A DNA stretch of 64,000 bases from Marinagarivorans cellulosilyticus (GCF_021655555.1 NZ_AP023086.1:3936685-4000684), one strand, 5' to 3'; shown: positions 36,921 to 46,609, counted from the first letter of the stretch. Numbers and translations: made by a program. Notes: generated by a model not told the origin, from the sequence alone.

Positions 36921-38159
36921 ATGTCGCCTTGGCTACAACAGTTTGAGCACAACATCCAAGCACTAGGGTTTTCGAATGAGACTGTTCAAGCGCTAAGCTT
37001 GGAATCGCCAGTGCCAGTGGTTAAGCCCGACTTCAAATGCCGCCAGCCAGAGCAGTTCCAACGCCACCTACACAACTTTATGCGCACACTGCCCGGGCTA
37101 GAAGCCATTTACGACACACCAAACGCCCCCGACCTAAAAAAGTGCTGCGATATTAGCTTTAAATACCCTCGTCTATTACAACAGCTTCAACTTTTGGAGC
37201 AGCTAAACCCAGCCCATTATTACCACGCGCTTTTCTCTGCACTGGCCGGCTTTGCCATTGCAAAGGATGTAGACCTCAATGAAGAAAGTCGCGAGTTCGC
37301 ATTTCTTGCCGGCCTCTACCATGATATTGGCTTTCTCGCCTACCCAATTACGCCTGCTATTGAGCACCTCAATGATAGCCACACCCACGACCCGGCAATT
37401 CGCGTCCATGGCGCCGTTGGCGCGGGCATGGTAAAGCGTCTATCAAGGGCGCCTCAGGCGCTGTGCGATATCATTCGCGACCATCACGAGCGCAACGACG
37501 GCACAGGTTATCCGCGCGCATCGCTCAACGAAACTAATGACATTACAGCCATTGTCGCCGTCACCGATTTATTCGTAAGAGCCACTAACGAGTACAGCCA
37601 CTACCCTTTGCATTGCCACCAACTAACGCGCTGCATACTGCAACTTCATAACAATGAATTCCCGCACAAAATACTCAATAGCGCCATCAACCTCACCAAA
37701 CATAAAGCAGACATTACTGAGCCACCTAGCAATCAAGCCAATGCAGGCGCATTGACAACGCAAGGCCAGAAGATTGCCGAAAGCCACAAAGACTTAAATC
37801 GCGCCCTAAACCTTTTGATTCAATATCGCCCAGAAGCGCAGAACGTTGCCTTGCGAAAGCTGCAGGAGCAACTGCTGACAGGGATTCATAATATTGGGAT
37901 AGAACAACAAGAGTATGCCGCCTCGAATGAGGCGCTTGAGAACAAAAATACGCTAGAGCTGGTCAACCTCAACGTATTCCAAAATGAAATGTGCCACCTT
38001 ATAGGACGGCTCTACACGGTATTGCACGAACGCACCAGCCAACTTCACAGTCACGAAAAGTCGCTTAAAATTCAACTACACGACATCCTAGAGCGCATTC
38101 AGCTGCCAAGCCTAATAACACCTAAAAGCAATATAACTATTCAGGTTGGTGCGAAATAA
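36921..38159 (+). CDS. HD-GYP-like domain protein
   Basis: A 412-residue cytoplasmic protein. The central domain (about residues 100-235) has an HD pair H134-D135 (LYHDIGF) and HHERNDGTGYP at residues 188-198, the signature of HD-GYP c-di-GMP phosphodiesterases. The usual HDIGK Lys is Phe here. No receiver or other sensor domain precedes it; the C-terminus is helical with coiled-coil segments. Possibly a c-di-GMP hydrolase, activity unproven. The last seven codons and the stop (38136-38159) fall inside a dispersed repeat (38136-38340), so the natural C-terminus may have been replaced. Confidence 0.75.
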   Translation: MSPWLQQFEHNIQALGFSNETVQALSLESPVPVVKPDFKCRQPEQFQRHLHNFMRTLPGLEAIYDTPNAPDLKKCCDISFKYPRLLQQLQLLEQLNPAHYYHALFSALAGFAIAKDVDLNEESREFAFLAGLYHDIGFLAYPITPAIEHLNDSHTHDPAIRVHGAVGAGMVKRLSRAPQALCDIIRDHHERNDGTGYPRASLNETNDITAIVAVTDLFVRATNEYSHYPLHCHQLTRCILQLHNNEFPHKILNSAINLTKHKADITEPPSNQANAGALTTQGQKIAESHKDLNRALNLLIQYRPEAQNVALRKLQEQLLTGIHNIGIEQQEYAASNEALENKNTLELVNLNVFQNEMCHLIGRLYTVLHERTSQLHSHEKSLKIQLHDILERIQLPSLITPKSNITIQVGAK

Positions 38160-38340
38160 TAGTCACCCTAAAGGCGAATTGATTGTTTTCTGGGCATTCA
38201 AGCGTCTGGAACGCTTGCATAGCGACCAGCCCCAGCAAGGATGCGTGGGGATAGACTTTGCAGTAGCACAAAGTCGCAGATGGCTTGAGCGGCCCAGAAA
38301 GTGATCAGTTTGTCGATCTATTTGAGCATGACTGAATAGT
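38136..38340 (+). repeat. dispersed palindromic repeat, copy A
   Basis: A roughly 205-bp element with ends ACTATTCAG (38136-38144) and CTGAATAGT (38332-38340), exact inverse copies. Inside, imperfect arms containing TTTTCTGGGC and GGCCCAGAAA form a long hairpin, and CAAGCGT-CTGGA-ACGCTTG is a local one. Bases from 38136 to about 38240 match copy B (47433-47540) closely. It overlaps the 3' end of the HD-GYP-like gene and lies before the converging flavin reductase gene. The small minus-strand ORF inside is a by-product of the repeat. Confidence 0.7.
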
Positions 38341-38369
38341 GACAAAGCCATAAGCCTAACTAACCGCCG

Positions 38370-38897
38370 CTATTCGACAACCAACGATTGATAGCCACCA
38401 TTCCAATAACACAGTGGCGTACTCGACTGGTCATGCAAAACAACATTGTGTATACGCCCAATGACCACCAGGTGAGTACCATAAGTAACAACCTCAGCGA
38501 CTTCACACTCAAAGACCGCCGGCGCATCCATGAGTTTTGGCGTTGCGCTGGTGTCCCAGCCGCCAATGGTAAAACGCTTATCGTACATATCTGGCGTTGC
38601 GCACGCGTTGGACACCACCTGATGTTGACTTCCCAGCAAATTAACAGAAAACTGAGCGCCCACAATGCCAACAATGCCCGCCATCCGAGCCTTAGTGTTA
38701 ACGCAAACCAGCAATGAAGGCGGTGCATCCGATACCGAGGTAAGCGACGAGGCTGTCATTGCATGCGGCTCACCCTGTTCATCTCGCGCAGCAATTACCG
38801 AAACGCCGCTCGCCCACTGGCGCATCCCAAGCTTCATTTGACGCGCCAAATTTGCGTTATCTTGTTCTGGTGAAGTGGGGGATGAATCCTGTGTCAT
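38370..38897 (-). CDS. flavin reductase family protein
   Basis: A 175-residue protein of the FMN-binding split-barrel (HpaC/flavin reductase-like) family. Visible features are MRQWASGVSVIAARD, the flavin-contacting AMTASSLTSVSDAPPSLLVCVN and the C-terminal LCYWNGGYQSL. Such proteins reduce free FMN or FAD with NAD(P)H for a partner monooxygenase, or bind flavin as oxidoreductases. No monooxygenase is adjacent, so the partner is unknown. The 220 bases to the upstream receiver gene show no other gene. Confidence 0.87.
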   Translation of the reverse strand: MTQDSSPTSPEQDNANLARQMKLGMRQWASGVSVIAARDEQGEPHAMTASSLTSVSDAPPSLLVCVNTKARMAGIVGIVGAQFSVNLLGSQHQVVSNACATPDMYDKRFTIGGWDTSATPKLMDAPAVFECEVAEVVTYGTHLVVIGRIHNVVLHDQSSTPLCYWNGGYQSLVVE

Positions 38898-39117
38898 AGT
38901 GTCAATCTCATCTTATATAAACTAATACTTGTGCGGTAAGGCAACTAAACCCAGCTACAGCGCACACTTTTAACGAGCGCATCATACCCTTCCCCCCTCG
39001 GTTTGACATTAGCAAGCAAGGTTTAATCGAGAATTTGTATAAAATCACTGAAAAGTAATATGGGCTCAACACAGAATTGACGGTGCTGGGTGCTAGCACC
39101 ATCAACAATATTCGCGC

Positions 39118-40566
39118 TTACTCCGGTGAAAAAGAAAAGGCTAAGCGACTATTTCGAGAAGCAGCTAAGTTCCACTGCCCTGCAGTTGTCGCATTCGTCG
39201 CAGAAGGATAACTAAATTTAGGAGAATCGTAGCCCATCGAGGCTAACTCAACCGAAATACCGCCATCGGTCAACACTGGCGTGCTATGTAAATAATTCAG
39301 AAAACCAACGGATACTTGCTCGCCTAACGAAACCTCTTCAGCCTGCTCCGCAATAAACACACAAGAATCTAAAGCCGCATCATCTTCCGGCAGCACCCAC
39401 TCACCGGTTGGCGCTTTAATCACGCAATAATCGCCCAAGTGAACATCAATAAATACTGTCCCGCCAAAGTTTGCAGCTTTTAATAGCGCCAGCAACTCCC
39501 CCAACATATAGATGCGCTCATCATTAAGTGCCTTCTCCCCAAAAGGAACAGTTGGGTTAACATTAACAGCCCAACCAAGTGCATCAAGCATCACGCGTGC
39601 ATCAGCCCCCGATTTTGGCACCCGCTGCTGCGCAACCACAGTTTCTAACACTTGATCAACAACAGCCCCCTGCTCACCTAACTGGTCCGTCAGCATCTCA
39701 ATCTGCAGCAAAGACTGCCTCTGAGTTTCTCGCGCATCAAGCATTTGATAACAGGCAAAACCCACAAGCACGATGATCAATATCAACGGCCACAGCGACG
39801 TCCGTGTCGCACCAGCACGTACCGCCTCACCGGCCAATAAGTCTTGCTCGGGCAGGTCCGGCTCGGCCGGCGCCGATTTAACGGCAGCACCCAGCTTTGG
39901 GGCAGACTTATCTTGAATCTCTTTGCTCAAACGGCGCATCAAAAACTTGGTATTGTCTTCGATTTCTTGCCGAACCTTAGCAATATGTATTTCGAATAGC
40001 TTGCCAACCTGCACTTGCACTTTGTTTAAATCAGTGGTGGCAACATAATCGGAGGAAGGTTTATTGCCGGCATCATCGCCCCATTGCGAGATAGAGCTTG
40101 GCTTGCTTTTGCCAATAGGCGCCTTAGCTTCTTTAACCACAGAGCCTGGAGCATCGTGCGAAGGAATATCGCCAGTATCCTTATTGGTACCCAAAGCAGG
40201 TATGCCTAAGCTGGACAATACCTTTTCGATACTGGAATGCTTAATCACTTCTTTGGAAATAATATCCAACGCGCCAAGCGCCCTAGCCTGCCCAACATAC
40301 ACATCTCCCTGCTCAGAGGTGTACATCACCACAGGGATTAATGCCGTTGCGGGATTGGACTTAATGATTTTTAACGCCGAAAGGCCACTCATCCCCTCCA
40401 TATGGTGGTCAAGGAAAATAACTGATGGCTGACGATAAGATAAATACCCCAGCGCCTCTTCTGCAGAGCTTGATATATCAACATCAACCTCAAAACGCTC
40501 CAGCATTTTGCGTAAACGAACCTGTGCCGTTTTTGAGTCATCAACGATTAGCGCTCTTTTTGCCAT
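39118..40566 (-). CDS. receiver domain fused to a transmembrane helix and C-terminal domain
   Basis: A 482-residue protein. Residues 1-120 are a CheY-like receiver with phospho-Asp D53 (IFLDHHMEGMSG), acidic pair D9/D10, T83 and K105. A low-complexity linker and coiled coil (about 175-220) lead to one transmembrane helix (258-276). The last 200 residues, likely periplasmic, include a helical stretch and a beta-rich region, with two Cys (DYCVIKAP and SCVFIAEQ). A receiver joined to an extracytoplasmic domain is unusual. No histidine kinase is adjacent. Function unknown; it could pass phosphorylation state across the membrane. Confidence 0.75.
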   Translation of the reverse strand: MAKRALIVDDSKTAQVRLRKMLERFEVDVDISSSAEEALGYLSYRQPSVIFLDHHMEGMSGLSALKIIKSNPATALIPVVMYTSEQGDVYVGQARALGALDIISKEVIKHSSIEKVLSSLGIPALGTNKDTGDIPSHDAPGSVVKEAKAPIGKSKPSSISQWGDDAGNKPSSDYVATTDLNKVQVQVGKLFEIHIAKVRQEIEDNTKFLMRRLSKEIQDKSAPKLGAAVKSAPAEPDLPEQDLLAGEAVRAGATRTSLWPLILIIVLVGFACYQMLDARETQRQSLLQIEMLTDQLGEQGAVVDQVLETVVAQQRVPKSGADARVMLDALGWAVNVNPTVPFGEKALNDERIYMLGELLALLKAANFGGTVFIDVHLGDYCVIKAPTGEWVLPEDDAALDSCVFIAEQAEEVSLGEQVSVGFLNYLHSTPVLTDGGISVELASMGYDSPKFSYPSATNATTAGQWNLAASRNSRLAFSFSPE

Positions 40567-40825
40567 GACACAGCCCTTAACATTTATCCGTATAAAGAAT
40601 TGAAAAACACACGACCAATTTCAGGCCCAATCCCCAGAGCTTATACCCTAAAGCACTATTTGTTAACGGGTTTAAAAGCAAAAAGCGTTCAAGCGAGAAC
40701 CACATCAAGGCTGCACCACCGTGCTTTAGCTTAAACCCCCAACCGCGTCCTTTAAGCTTAGCGAATACTTATCGCCTTTCCAGCCAGCCAAATGGTAGAT
40801 TTTTTATGGATACCCAAAAAAATAT

Positions 40826-41023
40826 TTGACATATGGAAAATCCCATATATGCTTCGGGGCAGCTAGAAAAAAGTTCCTTGGTCACAATCTCCTTTTCGTT
40901 GTTTTACTTGTAATACCTCGACCTGTAGTTCCTAGTACCGCCTTCATTTCCAGCTACAAACGCTCACCCCTGCGCCAAGCGCATGACAAGAGCTAACATT
41001 ATTATTTTTATCGAGAGATTATC
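40826..41023 (+). promoter_or_regulatory. promoter and long 5' leader of the cold-shock gene
   Basis: A likely sigma-70 promoter: TTGACA (40826-40831), 16-base spacer, TATGCT (40848-40853). It would give a 5' leader of about 160 bases, the size seen in cspA-type genes where the leader controls temperature-dependent translation. ATATGG-AAAATC-CCATAT spans the spacer and could be an operator. The rest of the 457-bp interval back to 40567 shows no gene and carries the promoter of the receiver gene on the minus strand. Confidence 0.6.
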
Positions 41024-41233
41024 ATGTCTAACACTGTTAAAGGCACCGTTAAGTGGTTCAACGAATCTAAAGGTTTTGGTTTTATCGAGCAAGAGTCTGG
41101 TCCAGACGTTTTCGCTCACTTCAGCGCCATCTCTGGTTCTGGCTTTAAAACTTTGGCCGAAGGCCAAAAAGTTGAGTTCACTGTAACTCAAGGCCAAAAA
41201 GGCCCACAAGCTGAGAACATCGTTGCTATCTAA
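41024..41233 (+). CDS. cold-shock domain protein (CspA family)
   Basis: A 69-residue single cold-shock domain, full length. RNP1 (KGFGFIE) and RNP2 (DVFAHF) are intact, and the N-terminus TVKGTVKWFNESKG is typical. CspA-family proteins bind single-stranded RNA and DNA and melt RNA structure. Paralogues differ in cold, growth-phase or constitutive expression; the long leader suggests regulated translation. Two hairpins follow: AATTTTGC-CCT-GCAAAATT just after the stop, and the shared terminator at 41255. Confidence 0.96.
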   Translation: MSNTVKGTVKWFNESKGFGFIEQESGPDVFAHFSAISGSGFKTLAEGQKVEFTVTQGQKGPQAENIVAI

Positions 41234-41254
41234 TTTTGCCCTGCAAAATTAAGC

Positions 41255-41290
41255 ACATAAAAAAACCGGCATTAGCCGGTTTTTTTATGT
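41255..41290. terminator. bidirectional rho-independent terminator
   Basis: ACCGGC-ATTA-GCCGGT core, extended by A/T runs to a perfect 16-bp stem (41255-41270 with 41275-41290). It ends the cold-shock gene on the plus strand and probably the RND operon, which finishes at 41375 on the minus strand. Confidence 0.93.
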
Positions 41291-41374
41291 CTGCTATTCG
41301 CGATAGCAGATCAAAGCAATACCGAAGCAACAAGCTGCGCGATTACCACGCAACTCATCACTATCAAGACCCTA

Positions 41375-44300
41375 TTAGCTAGCAACCACCGTCTTAGCAC
41401 CGGCTATTCGCCCCCACCAAGAAACAACCCTTAACTTTAACCTATGGCCACCAAAGTAACTACACGGCACCAGAAATAGCGTTACAACCGACGAGAACAT
41501 CACGCCAAACGACAAAGATATAACCATCGGAATAAGAAACTGAGCCTGCAAACTTTTCTCAAACAGAATCGGTAGTAGCCCGATAAATGTGGTGATAGAG
41601 GTCAGCACAATTGGCCTGAAGCGATCCACCCCCGCATGCAAAACGGCATCTATAGTGCTTTCGCCTCGTGCAATTAGTTGATTAATGCGCTCAAGCAATA
41701 CCAAGTTGTCATTCACCACAACGCCCGCACAAGCAAGAAACCCAAAAAACGACATCATGCTAATGCTATGACCAAGCAGCAGGTGGCCAATTGAAGCGCC
41801 CACAAAACCAAAAGGTATCGCCAGCATTACCAAAAATGGCTGGAACAGAGAGCGAAAAGCAATCGCAAAAACAGCCAACACCAACAAGAATGCCTTCAGG
41901 AAATTCGCCGCGAAATTATCGCCAAAGCGCGCTTGCGCTCGCAAATTACCATCAAGCGACAAATTAAAGCCATTGTATTGCCGCTTCCACAGGGCCAGAT
42001 GATCAGCCATTATCTGGTTAACAATAATGTTTGCATCTACCCCGTCTTCAACTTCGGCAGTAATCGCAATATTGCGTTTTCTATCCACTCGCCGAATAGT
42101 GCTCGCACCAGGCACAAGCTTAACCTCAGCTACCGCACTTAATGGCACCTCTCGCCCATCATTTGTGCGCACCCGCAGCCGATCAAGCGTATCGAGGGTT
42201 TGCCGCTCAGCCAAAGAATATCGCAGCATAACGCGCACATCCTCTTTAGCTCGTGGAATGCGCTGAATCTCCTCACCATAAAACCCCTGCCTAACTTGCT
42301 GCGCCACATCCCTCAGGGTTAAACCTAGCGTTTGACCGTAAGGCTTTAATTCCAGCTCCACCTCTGTGCGCTCGGAGTCCAAGTTACTTCGGACATTAAT
42401 TACCCCCTCGTATGCAGATAACTGCTTAATCACATCATCAACGGCGGCCTGCTGCACAGCTCGATGGTTGTCGAGCAAATTCAAATTGAGGGCAATATCA
42501 GGAGCACTGCCGCCCATAGAGGCATTTAGCGAATAACTTTGCGCCTCAGGCAAGGGGCCAATCAACTCACGAAGCGCTGTCGCCACATCGCCAGAAGACA
42601 ATATGCGCTCCTCCGGCGGCGTTAAACCAACAAAAACCGTAGACGATGTTCCATTAAGGTTTTTATTAACCTCTCGAACAAAAGGAGCGCCTCCGTTGCG
42701 CGCGATCATATCCGAGTCATTGCGCAGAACTTCTACTTGCTCGCGAATATAGCGACTGGTTTCAAGTGTTTGCTCAAAGGCAGTACCCTCAGGGAAACTC
42801 ACATTCACCATCACAAATGGTTGCGGCACATTAGGCATAAAGCTTTTATTTATCCAGCCGACAGCCACCAGGGCAACCGCAATAGAAAATGTAAAAAAGA
42901 AAACAAAATAAGTGCTCACCTTGTTATTTAAAACAGCCTTTAACGCTGGCAAATAACGAGTTTGCGCAAAGCCATCCATATGGCCAGAGAACCAATGCCG
43001 CACCTTCGTTAAACCTTGCAACAAACGAAAGCGGCTAGGCTGCTCAGGCTTCATATGCGACAAATGCGAAGGCAGTATTAATAGCGACTCCACCAATGAG
43101 AAAACCAAACACAGGAAAACCACCCAAAAAATTGAACGTGTAAAAGGTAGGATTTCGGAGGGTACATCAATCATCGGCAAAAAGAAGACAATCGTACTCA
43201 TAACCGCCAAAAAAACCGGTTTTAAAACTGAGTTCGCACCTGAGTATGCTGAAAATAAACCTTTTTCACCGCGCTGCTGATGCCGGTAAATGCTTTCACC
43301 AATAATAATGGCATCATCCACAACAATGCCTAGCACCATCAGAAAGGCAAACATTGACAGCATATTGATAGATACACCCACGTACGGCAGCAGCCATATT
43401 GCCCCACAGAATGTTGTTGCTATACCAGCAACCACCCAAATCGCCAGCAATGGTCGCAAAAACAGCATCAAAATAACAAAGACCAGTATTAACCCGCTAA
43501 TGGCATTGTCTTTGAGCAAATTAAAGCGGCTATCGAAAATGCTGCGCATTTCAAAATTGATTTTTAGTTCAACACCCTCGGGCAAGTAAGTCCGCAATTC
43601 CTCGATATAAGCGCGGGAGTTTTCCGTCCCCTCAAACAATAACGGGTCATCGCTTAGCCGCACCTCAAGGTTCAGGCCTGGCTTACCATTCATGGTGAAA
43701 TCAACATCTTGCTCAGCAAAACCATCGCGAATATCGGCAATATCACCCAAGTACAACTGGCCACCATCGCGGCTACTGCGCACAACAATGCGCGAAAAAT
43801 CAAAGCCGTCGAACGCCTGCGCGCGCGTTTGCACTTGGATATCACCATCTTTAGTTTTAATCGTACCGGCAGGCACATTCAGTGACGATTGACGGATAGC
43901 TTGGGCGACTTCATCAAAGCTTAAGTTGTAATGGCGCAAGGTATCCTCGGTTACCTCAATGCTTAATTCATCATCTCGCAAACCTACAACCGCAACCTCA
44001 GAAACCCCTTCTAGCAACGCCATTTCATCACGAATCTGAAACGCGATATCTTTCAGTACACGCCTTTCTGCATCACCAAATAAAGCCACATACATTAGAG
44101 TTTCGCGACGTAAATTTTGACGAACAATCGGGCGCTCGGCCGAGACAGGGAAAGTGTTTATCGCATCAATACGCCCCTTAATATCGTTGAGTAGCTCGCG
44201 AACATCAAAGCCATCGATAACAACAATATTGACGCTGCCATACCCTTGACGCGATTCTGATGTGATCTGAAAAATCCCTGGCAAATCACCAATCGCCTCC

Positions 44301-44506
44301 TCAATGCGCACCACAATTTGTTGCTCCACCTCGCTTGAAGCGGCGCCGGGGTAGCTCATAGAAACGGAAATACTATTAGATGCCGACGACGGGAATACTT
44401 CTTTTTCAACGCGATCAAAACCCATAATGCCGCCAATTAGCATGGCAAGCATTAACAAATTGGCCGCAATAGGGTTATCTACAAACCAGCGGATTAAATG
44501 ACTCAC
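41375..44506 (-). CDS. RND-family efflux transporter permease
   Basis: A 1043-residue inner-membrane pump of the AcrB/MexB superfamily (ACR_tran). Twelve helices in two repeats with two large periplasmic loops are expected; the first helix (NPIAANLLMLAMLIGGIMG), the ERPIVRQ porter segment and the paired GIVVDDAIIIGESI and GVVVNDNLVLLERI motifs of TM4/TM10 are visible. The two acidic residues in the first motif are those used for proton relay. Substrate not predictable; the sequence looks closer to the marine HAE-like group than to AcrB. Start overlaps the adaptor stop by 4 bases. No outer-membrane TolC gene is adjacent. Confidence 0.93.
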   Translation of the reverse strand: MSHLIRWFVDNPIAANLLMLAMLIGGIMGFDRVEKEVFPSSASNSISVSMSYPGAASSEVEQQIVVRIEEAIGDLPGIFQITSESRQGYGSVNIVVIDGFDVRELLNDIKGRIDAINTFPVSAERPIVRQNLRRETLMYVALFGDAERRVLKDIAFQIRDEMALLEGVSEVAVVGLRDDELSIEVTEDTLRHYNLSFDEVAQAIRQSSLNVPAGTIKTKDGDIQVQTRAQAFDGFDFSRIVVRSSRDGGQLYLGDIADIRDGFAEQDVDFTMNGKPGLNLEVRLSDDPLLFEGTENSRAYIEELRTYLPEGVELKINFEMRSIFDSRFNLLKDNAISGLILVFVILMLFLRPLLAIWVVAGIATTFCGAIWLLPYVGVSINMLSMFAFLMVLGIVVDDAIIIGESIYRHQQRGEKGLFSAYSGANSVLKPVFLAVMSTIVFFLPMIDVPSEILPFTRSIFWVVFLCLVFSLVESLLILPSHLSHMKPEQPSRFRLLQGLTKVRHWFSGHMDGFAQTRYLPALKAVLNNKVSTYFVFFFTFSIAVALVAVGWINKSFMPNVPQPFVMVNVSFPEGTAFEQTLETSRYIREQVEVLRNDSDMIARNGGAPFVREVNKNLNGTSSTVFVGLTPPEERILSSGDVATALRELIGPLPEAQSYSLNASMGGSAPDIALNLNLLDNHRAVQQAAVDDVIKQLSAYEGVINVRSNLDSERTEVELELKPYGQTLGLTLRDVAQQVRQGFYGEEIQRIPRAKEDVRVMLRYSLAERQTLDTLDRLRVRTNDGREVPLSAVAEVKLVPGASTIRRVDRKRNIAITAEVEDGVDANIIVNQIMADHLALWKRQYNGFNLSLDGNLRAQARFGDNFAANFLKAFLLVLAVFAIAFRSLFQPFLVMLAIPFGFVGASIGHLLLGHSISMMSFFGFLACAGVVVNDNLVLLERINQLIARGESTIDAVLHAGVDRFRPIVLTSITTFIGLLPILFEKSLQAQFLIPMVISLSFGVMFSSVVTLFLVPCSYFGGHRLKLRVVSWWGRIAGAKTVVAS

Positions 44507-45690
44507 GGCGCCACCATCGCAGCGCGCGCATCATCAGCCGGCTGAATAACATTTGGAGCAACCGCAGATCCAACAGCAATAAGCGACTGTTTTTCGAGCG
44601 CTATTAATGCTCCGTTGGGAATACTGGCTGTAAGCCAAACCATGTCCTCTGTACGCCTTAGAACCTGAATATCATGAGAGACAACCACGTTATCCGCATC
44701 AAGCGTGTAAACCTTGTTGCGCTCGAAAATAGCCTTGCGTGGCAGCACAAAAACATTCTCTAAAGCCCGCCCCTCGATATCAACATCCACAAACAAACCT
44801 GGCAACAGCGGCGCACCTGCAAAAGGGTCTTCCACCTCGATAATCGCAAAATACATTCGTGTATCAGGATCGACAAAAGAGTCAGTTCTGGCTAACACCC
44901 CCTCCCAGTGATAGGGACGGCCGGCAACCGACGCAGAAACAACAACCGAGGGCTTTGTGGCAGAGGCATTGTGAACAAAAGGCAAATCAATTAGTGCGGC
45001 CTGCTGCTCTGTCAGCGGCACACGCACCTCAATAACACTTGAATCGTACACCGTGGCCAAGCGCGTCCCCGCTGTGACATACTGGCCCAAATCGACTGAG
45101 GTTTGCTTGACTCGCCCCTTAGCATAAGGCGCAACGATTTTAGTTCTCGCGAGGTTAAGCTCAGCATGGGCCAAATCTGCCTTAGCATAGGTTAAAGCCG
45201 CTTGCGCGGCTGCCAACTGGGGTTTGCGCACAAACAAATCGTTCGCGGTTTGATTGCCAAGGTCTCGCCATTCGCGCTTGGCTTGCCTGCTAGCGCCCTG
45301 CTCTTCAGCCAATTTTCGCTGCGCATCAGCCAAGCGCGCTTTAGCGCTCAAAACGGCAACGTCATAATCCCTAGTATCTAGCTGCAATAGCAGCTCACCA
45401 TCTTCAAAAAAGCCACCGTCAACAAAAGAGGCTCCGACGCCAACAACCTGGCCACCGACCTGTGCAACAATGTCAATCTCGCGTCTGGGCACAACAGTGC
45501 CTTGCGCTGTCACCGACAAGCGCAAACCTTTTGATTCCGCTTTAGTGACCTCGACACTGACCAAGGCTGCATCCACCTGCGGAGGTCGCATTTCAGGCTT
45601 TGGTTTCGCAAAAACCACCACAGACAACGCAATGCTGCCAGCAACAAAAATTCCAGCTGGAAGCCAAGCTTTCCCCAAACCCACAGACAT
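44503..45690 (-). CDS. RND efflux periplasmic adaptor (membrane fusion protein)
   Basis: A 395-residue HlyD/AcrA-type adaptor linking the RND pump to an outer-membrane channel. One N-terminal helix (about 10-28, no lipobox) anchors it. A lipoyl/barrel half (GTVVPRREIDIVAQVGGQV), a coiled-coil hairpin (about 110-170) and a beta-barrel (GLFVDVDIEG) follow. The ATG at 45690 lies only one base after AAGGAG, whereas GTG two codons later has optimal spacing, so translation may start at 45684. First gene of the two-gene operon. Confidence 0.9.
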   Translation of the reverse strand: MSVGLGKAWLPAGIFVAGSIALSVVVFAKPKPEMRPPQVDAALVSVEVTKAESKGLRLSVTAQGTVVPRREIDIVAQVGGQVVGVGASFVDGGFFEDGELLLQLDTRDYDVAVLSAKARLADAQRKLAEEQGASRQAKREWRDLGNQTANDLFVRKPQLAAAQAALTYAKADLAHAELNLARTKIVAPYAKGRVKQTSVDLGQYVTAGTRLATVYDSSVIEVRVPLTEQQAALIDLPFVHNASATKPSVVVSASVAGRPYHWEGVLARTDSFVDPDTRMYFAIIEVEDPFAGAPLLPGLFVDVDIEGRALENVFVLPRKAIFERNKVYTLDADNVVVSHDIQVLRRTEDMVWLTASIPNGALIALEKQSLIAVGSAVAPNVIQPADDARAAMVAP

Positions 45691-45831
45691 TCTCCTTAAC
45701 CCTACCGGGTAACCATTAGTCGTCTTTTAACTAAACCGCTTTAAAGTGGCTTATATGTTCATAAAGACTACCACAAGTTCCCAAAATCCCTGCGGGCAAG
45801 CAATAAAAAGTCCGGTAATCAAATATTCTTA

Positions 45832-46275
45832 TTAGGCAGAACGCCGCATATTTCGTGCAACATTTGGCACAACTAGCTCAGCATTAATTGTTTCACTAAG
45901 CTTTTCACTGCGCTCGTTTAAGCTTTTAAGTGCTGCCGATAAGTCGCGGGCGCGCAGCGGCTTTGCCAGCCCCGAACCACTCTTGCTTTTACCGTACTGG
46001 ATAATGGCGAACTGGCCATCATGTCGGCGCACAAAACTGGCGCCCTCTTTCGACTCAACATTGACAAAGAACAGCTCCGAATCTTCGACTGTACCAAGCT
46101 GCCATTCATCTTGCGTTTTAATAGCCACAATAGACACCATACTGGCCAGCAACGTAACCTCATCTTTTGTTAACCCAATAGGTGCAATTTTTTTACAGCT
46201 TGCTTTGCCGCTACGAGAACCCTTATGGCCGAACAACTCACCAGCCTGCTTGAAAAACGCAGTTTTATTAAACAT
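45832..46275 (-). CDS. hypothetical protein
   Basis: A 147-residue basic, soluble protein with no recognised domain. The start at 46275 (MFNKTAFFKQ) has AGGA upstream; the longer ORF version adds only unlikely sequence. A central part (AIKTQDEWQLGTVEDSELFFVNVES) is predicted beta-rich, with a C-terminal helix rich in charged residues. It lies 141 bases upstream of the RND operon on the same strand and may or may not be co-transcribed. The 334 bases to cysE show no other gene. Confidence 0.6.
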   Translation of the reverse strand: MFNKTAFFKQAGELFGHKGSRSGKASCKKIAPIGLTKDEVTLLASMVSIVAIKTQDEWQLGTVEDSELFFVNVESKEGASFVRRHDGQFAIIQYGKSKSGSGLAKPLRARDLSAALKSLNERSEKLSETINAELVVPNVARNMRRSA

Positions 46276-46609
46276 TTTTAAATTCCTACACTCGATAAAC
46301 ACAACAAGAATGTACAAATATTGACCATTTCTGACAAATAACACCACCCCCTAGAAAAGACGTATTACGCGCCAGAAGCCAAGCTGCGCGAGCCTACATT
46401 AAGGTAGAAAACCTAAGGCCTTCATTTTTAACACATTAACCCCGGCTCAAAGCCACTCCCTTATACTCCAACCAACAGTAAAATTAGCCCGCTATAAATA
46501 ACTATTCCTAATAATGGCACCCATTAACACAAGGGTAGATTTTTTGAGACTCGCCCCCAATAATGACCCAACCGTTATACAAATCCGCCGCCAGCAACAA
46601 GGACCAGCA

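Noticed and set aside
38163..38351. 62-residue minus-strand ORF between the HD-GYP-like gene and the flavin reductase
   Set aside because: It lies almost wholly inside repeat copy A and part of its frame recurs in copy B; it is a product of the repeat, not a gene.
38908..39108. 66-residue minus-strand ORF between the flavin reductase and the receiver gene
   Set aside because: No ribosome-binding site or family features; odd composition for a real protein.
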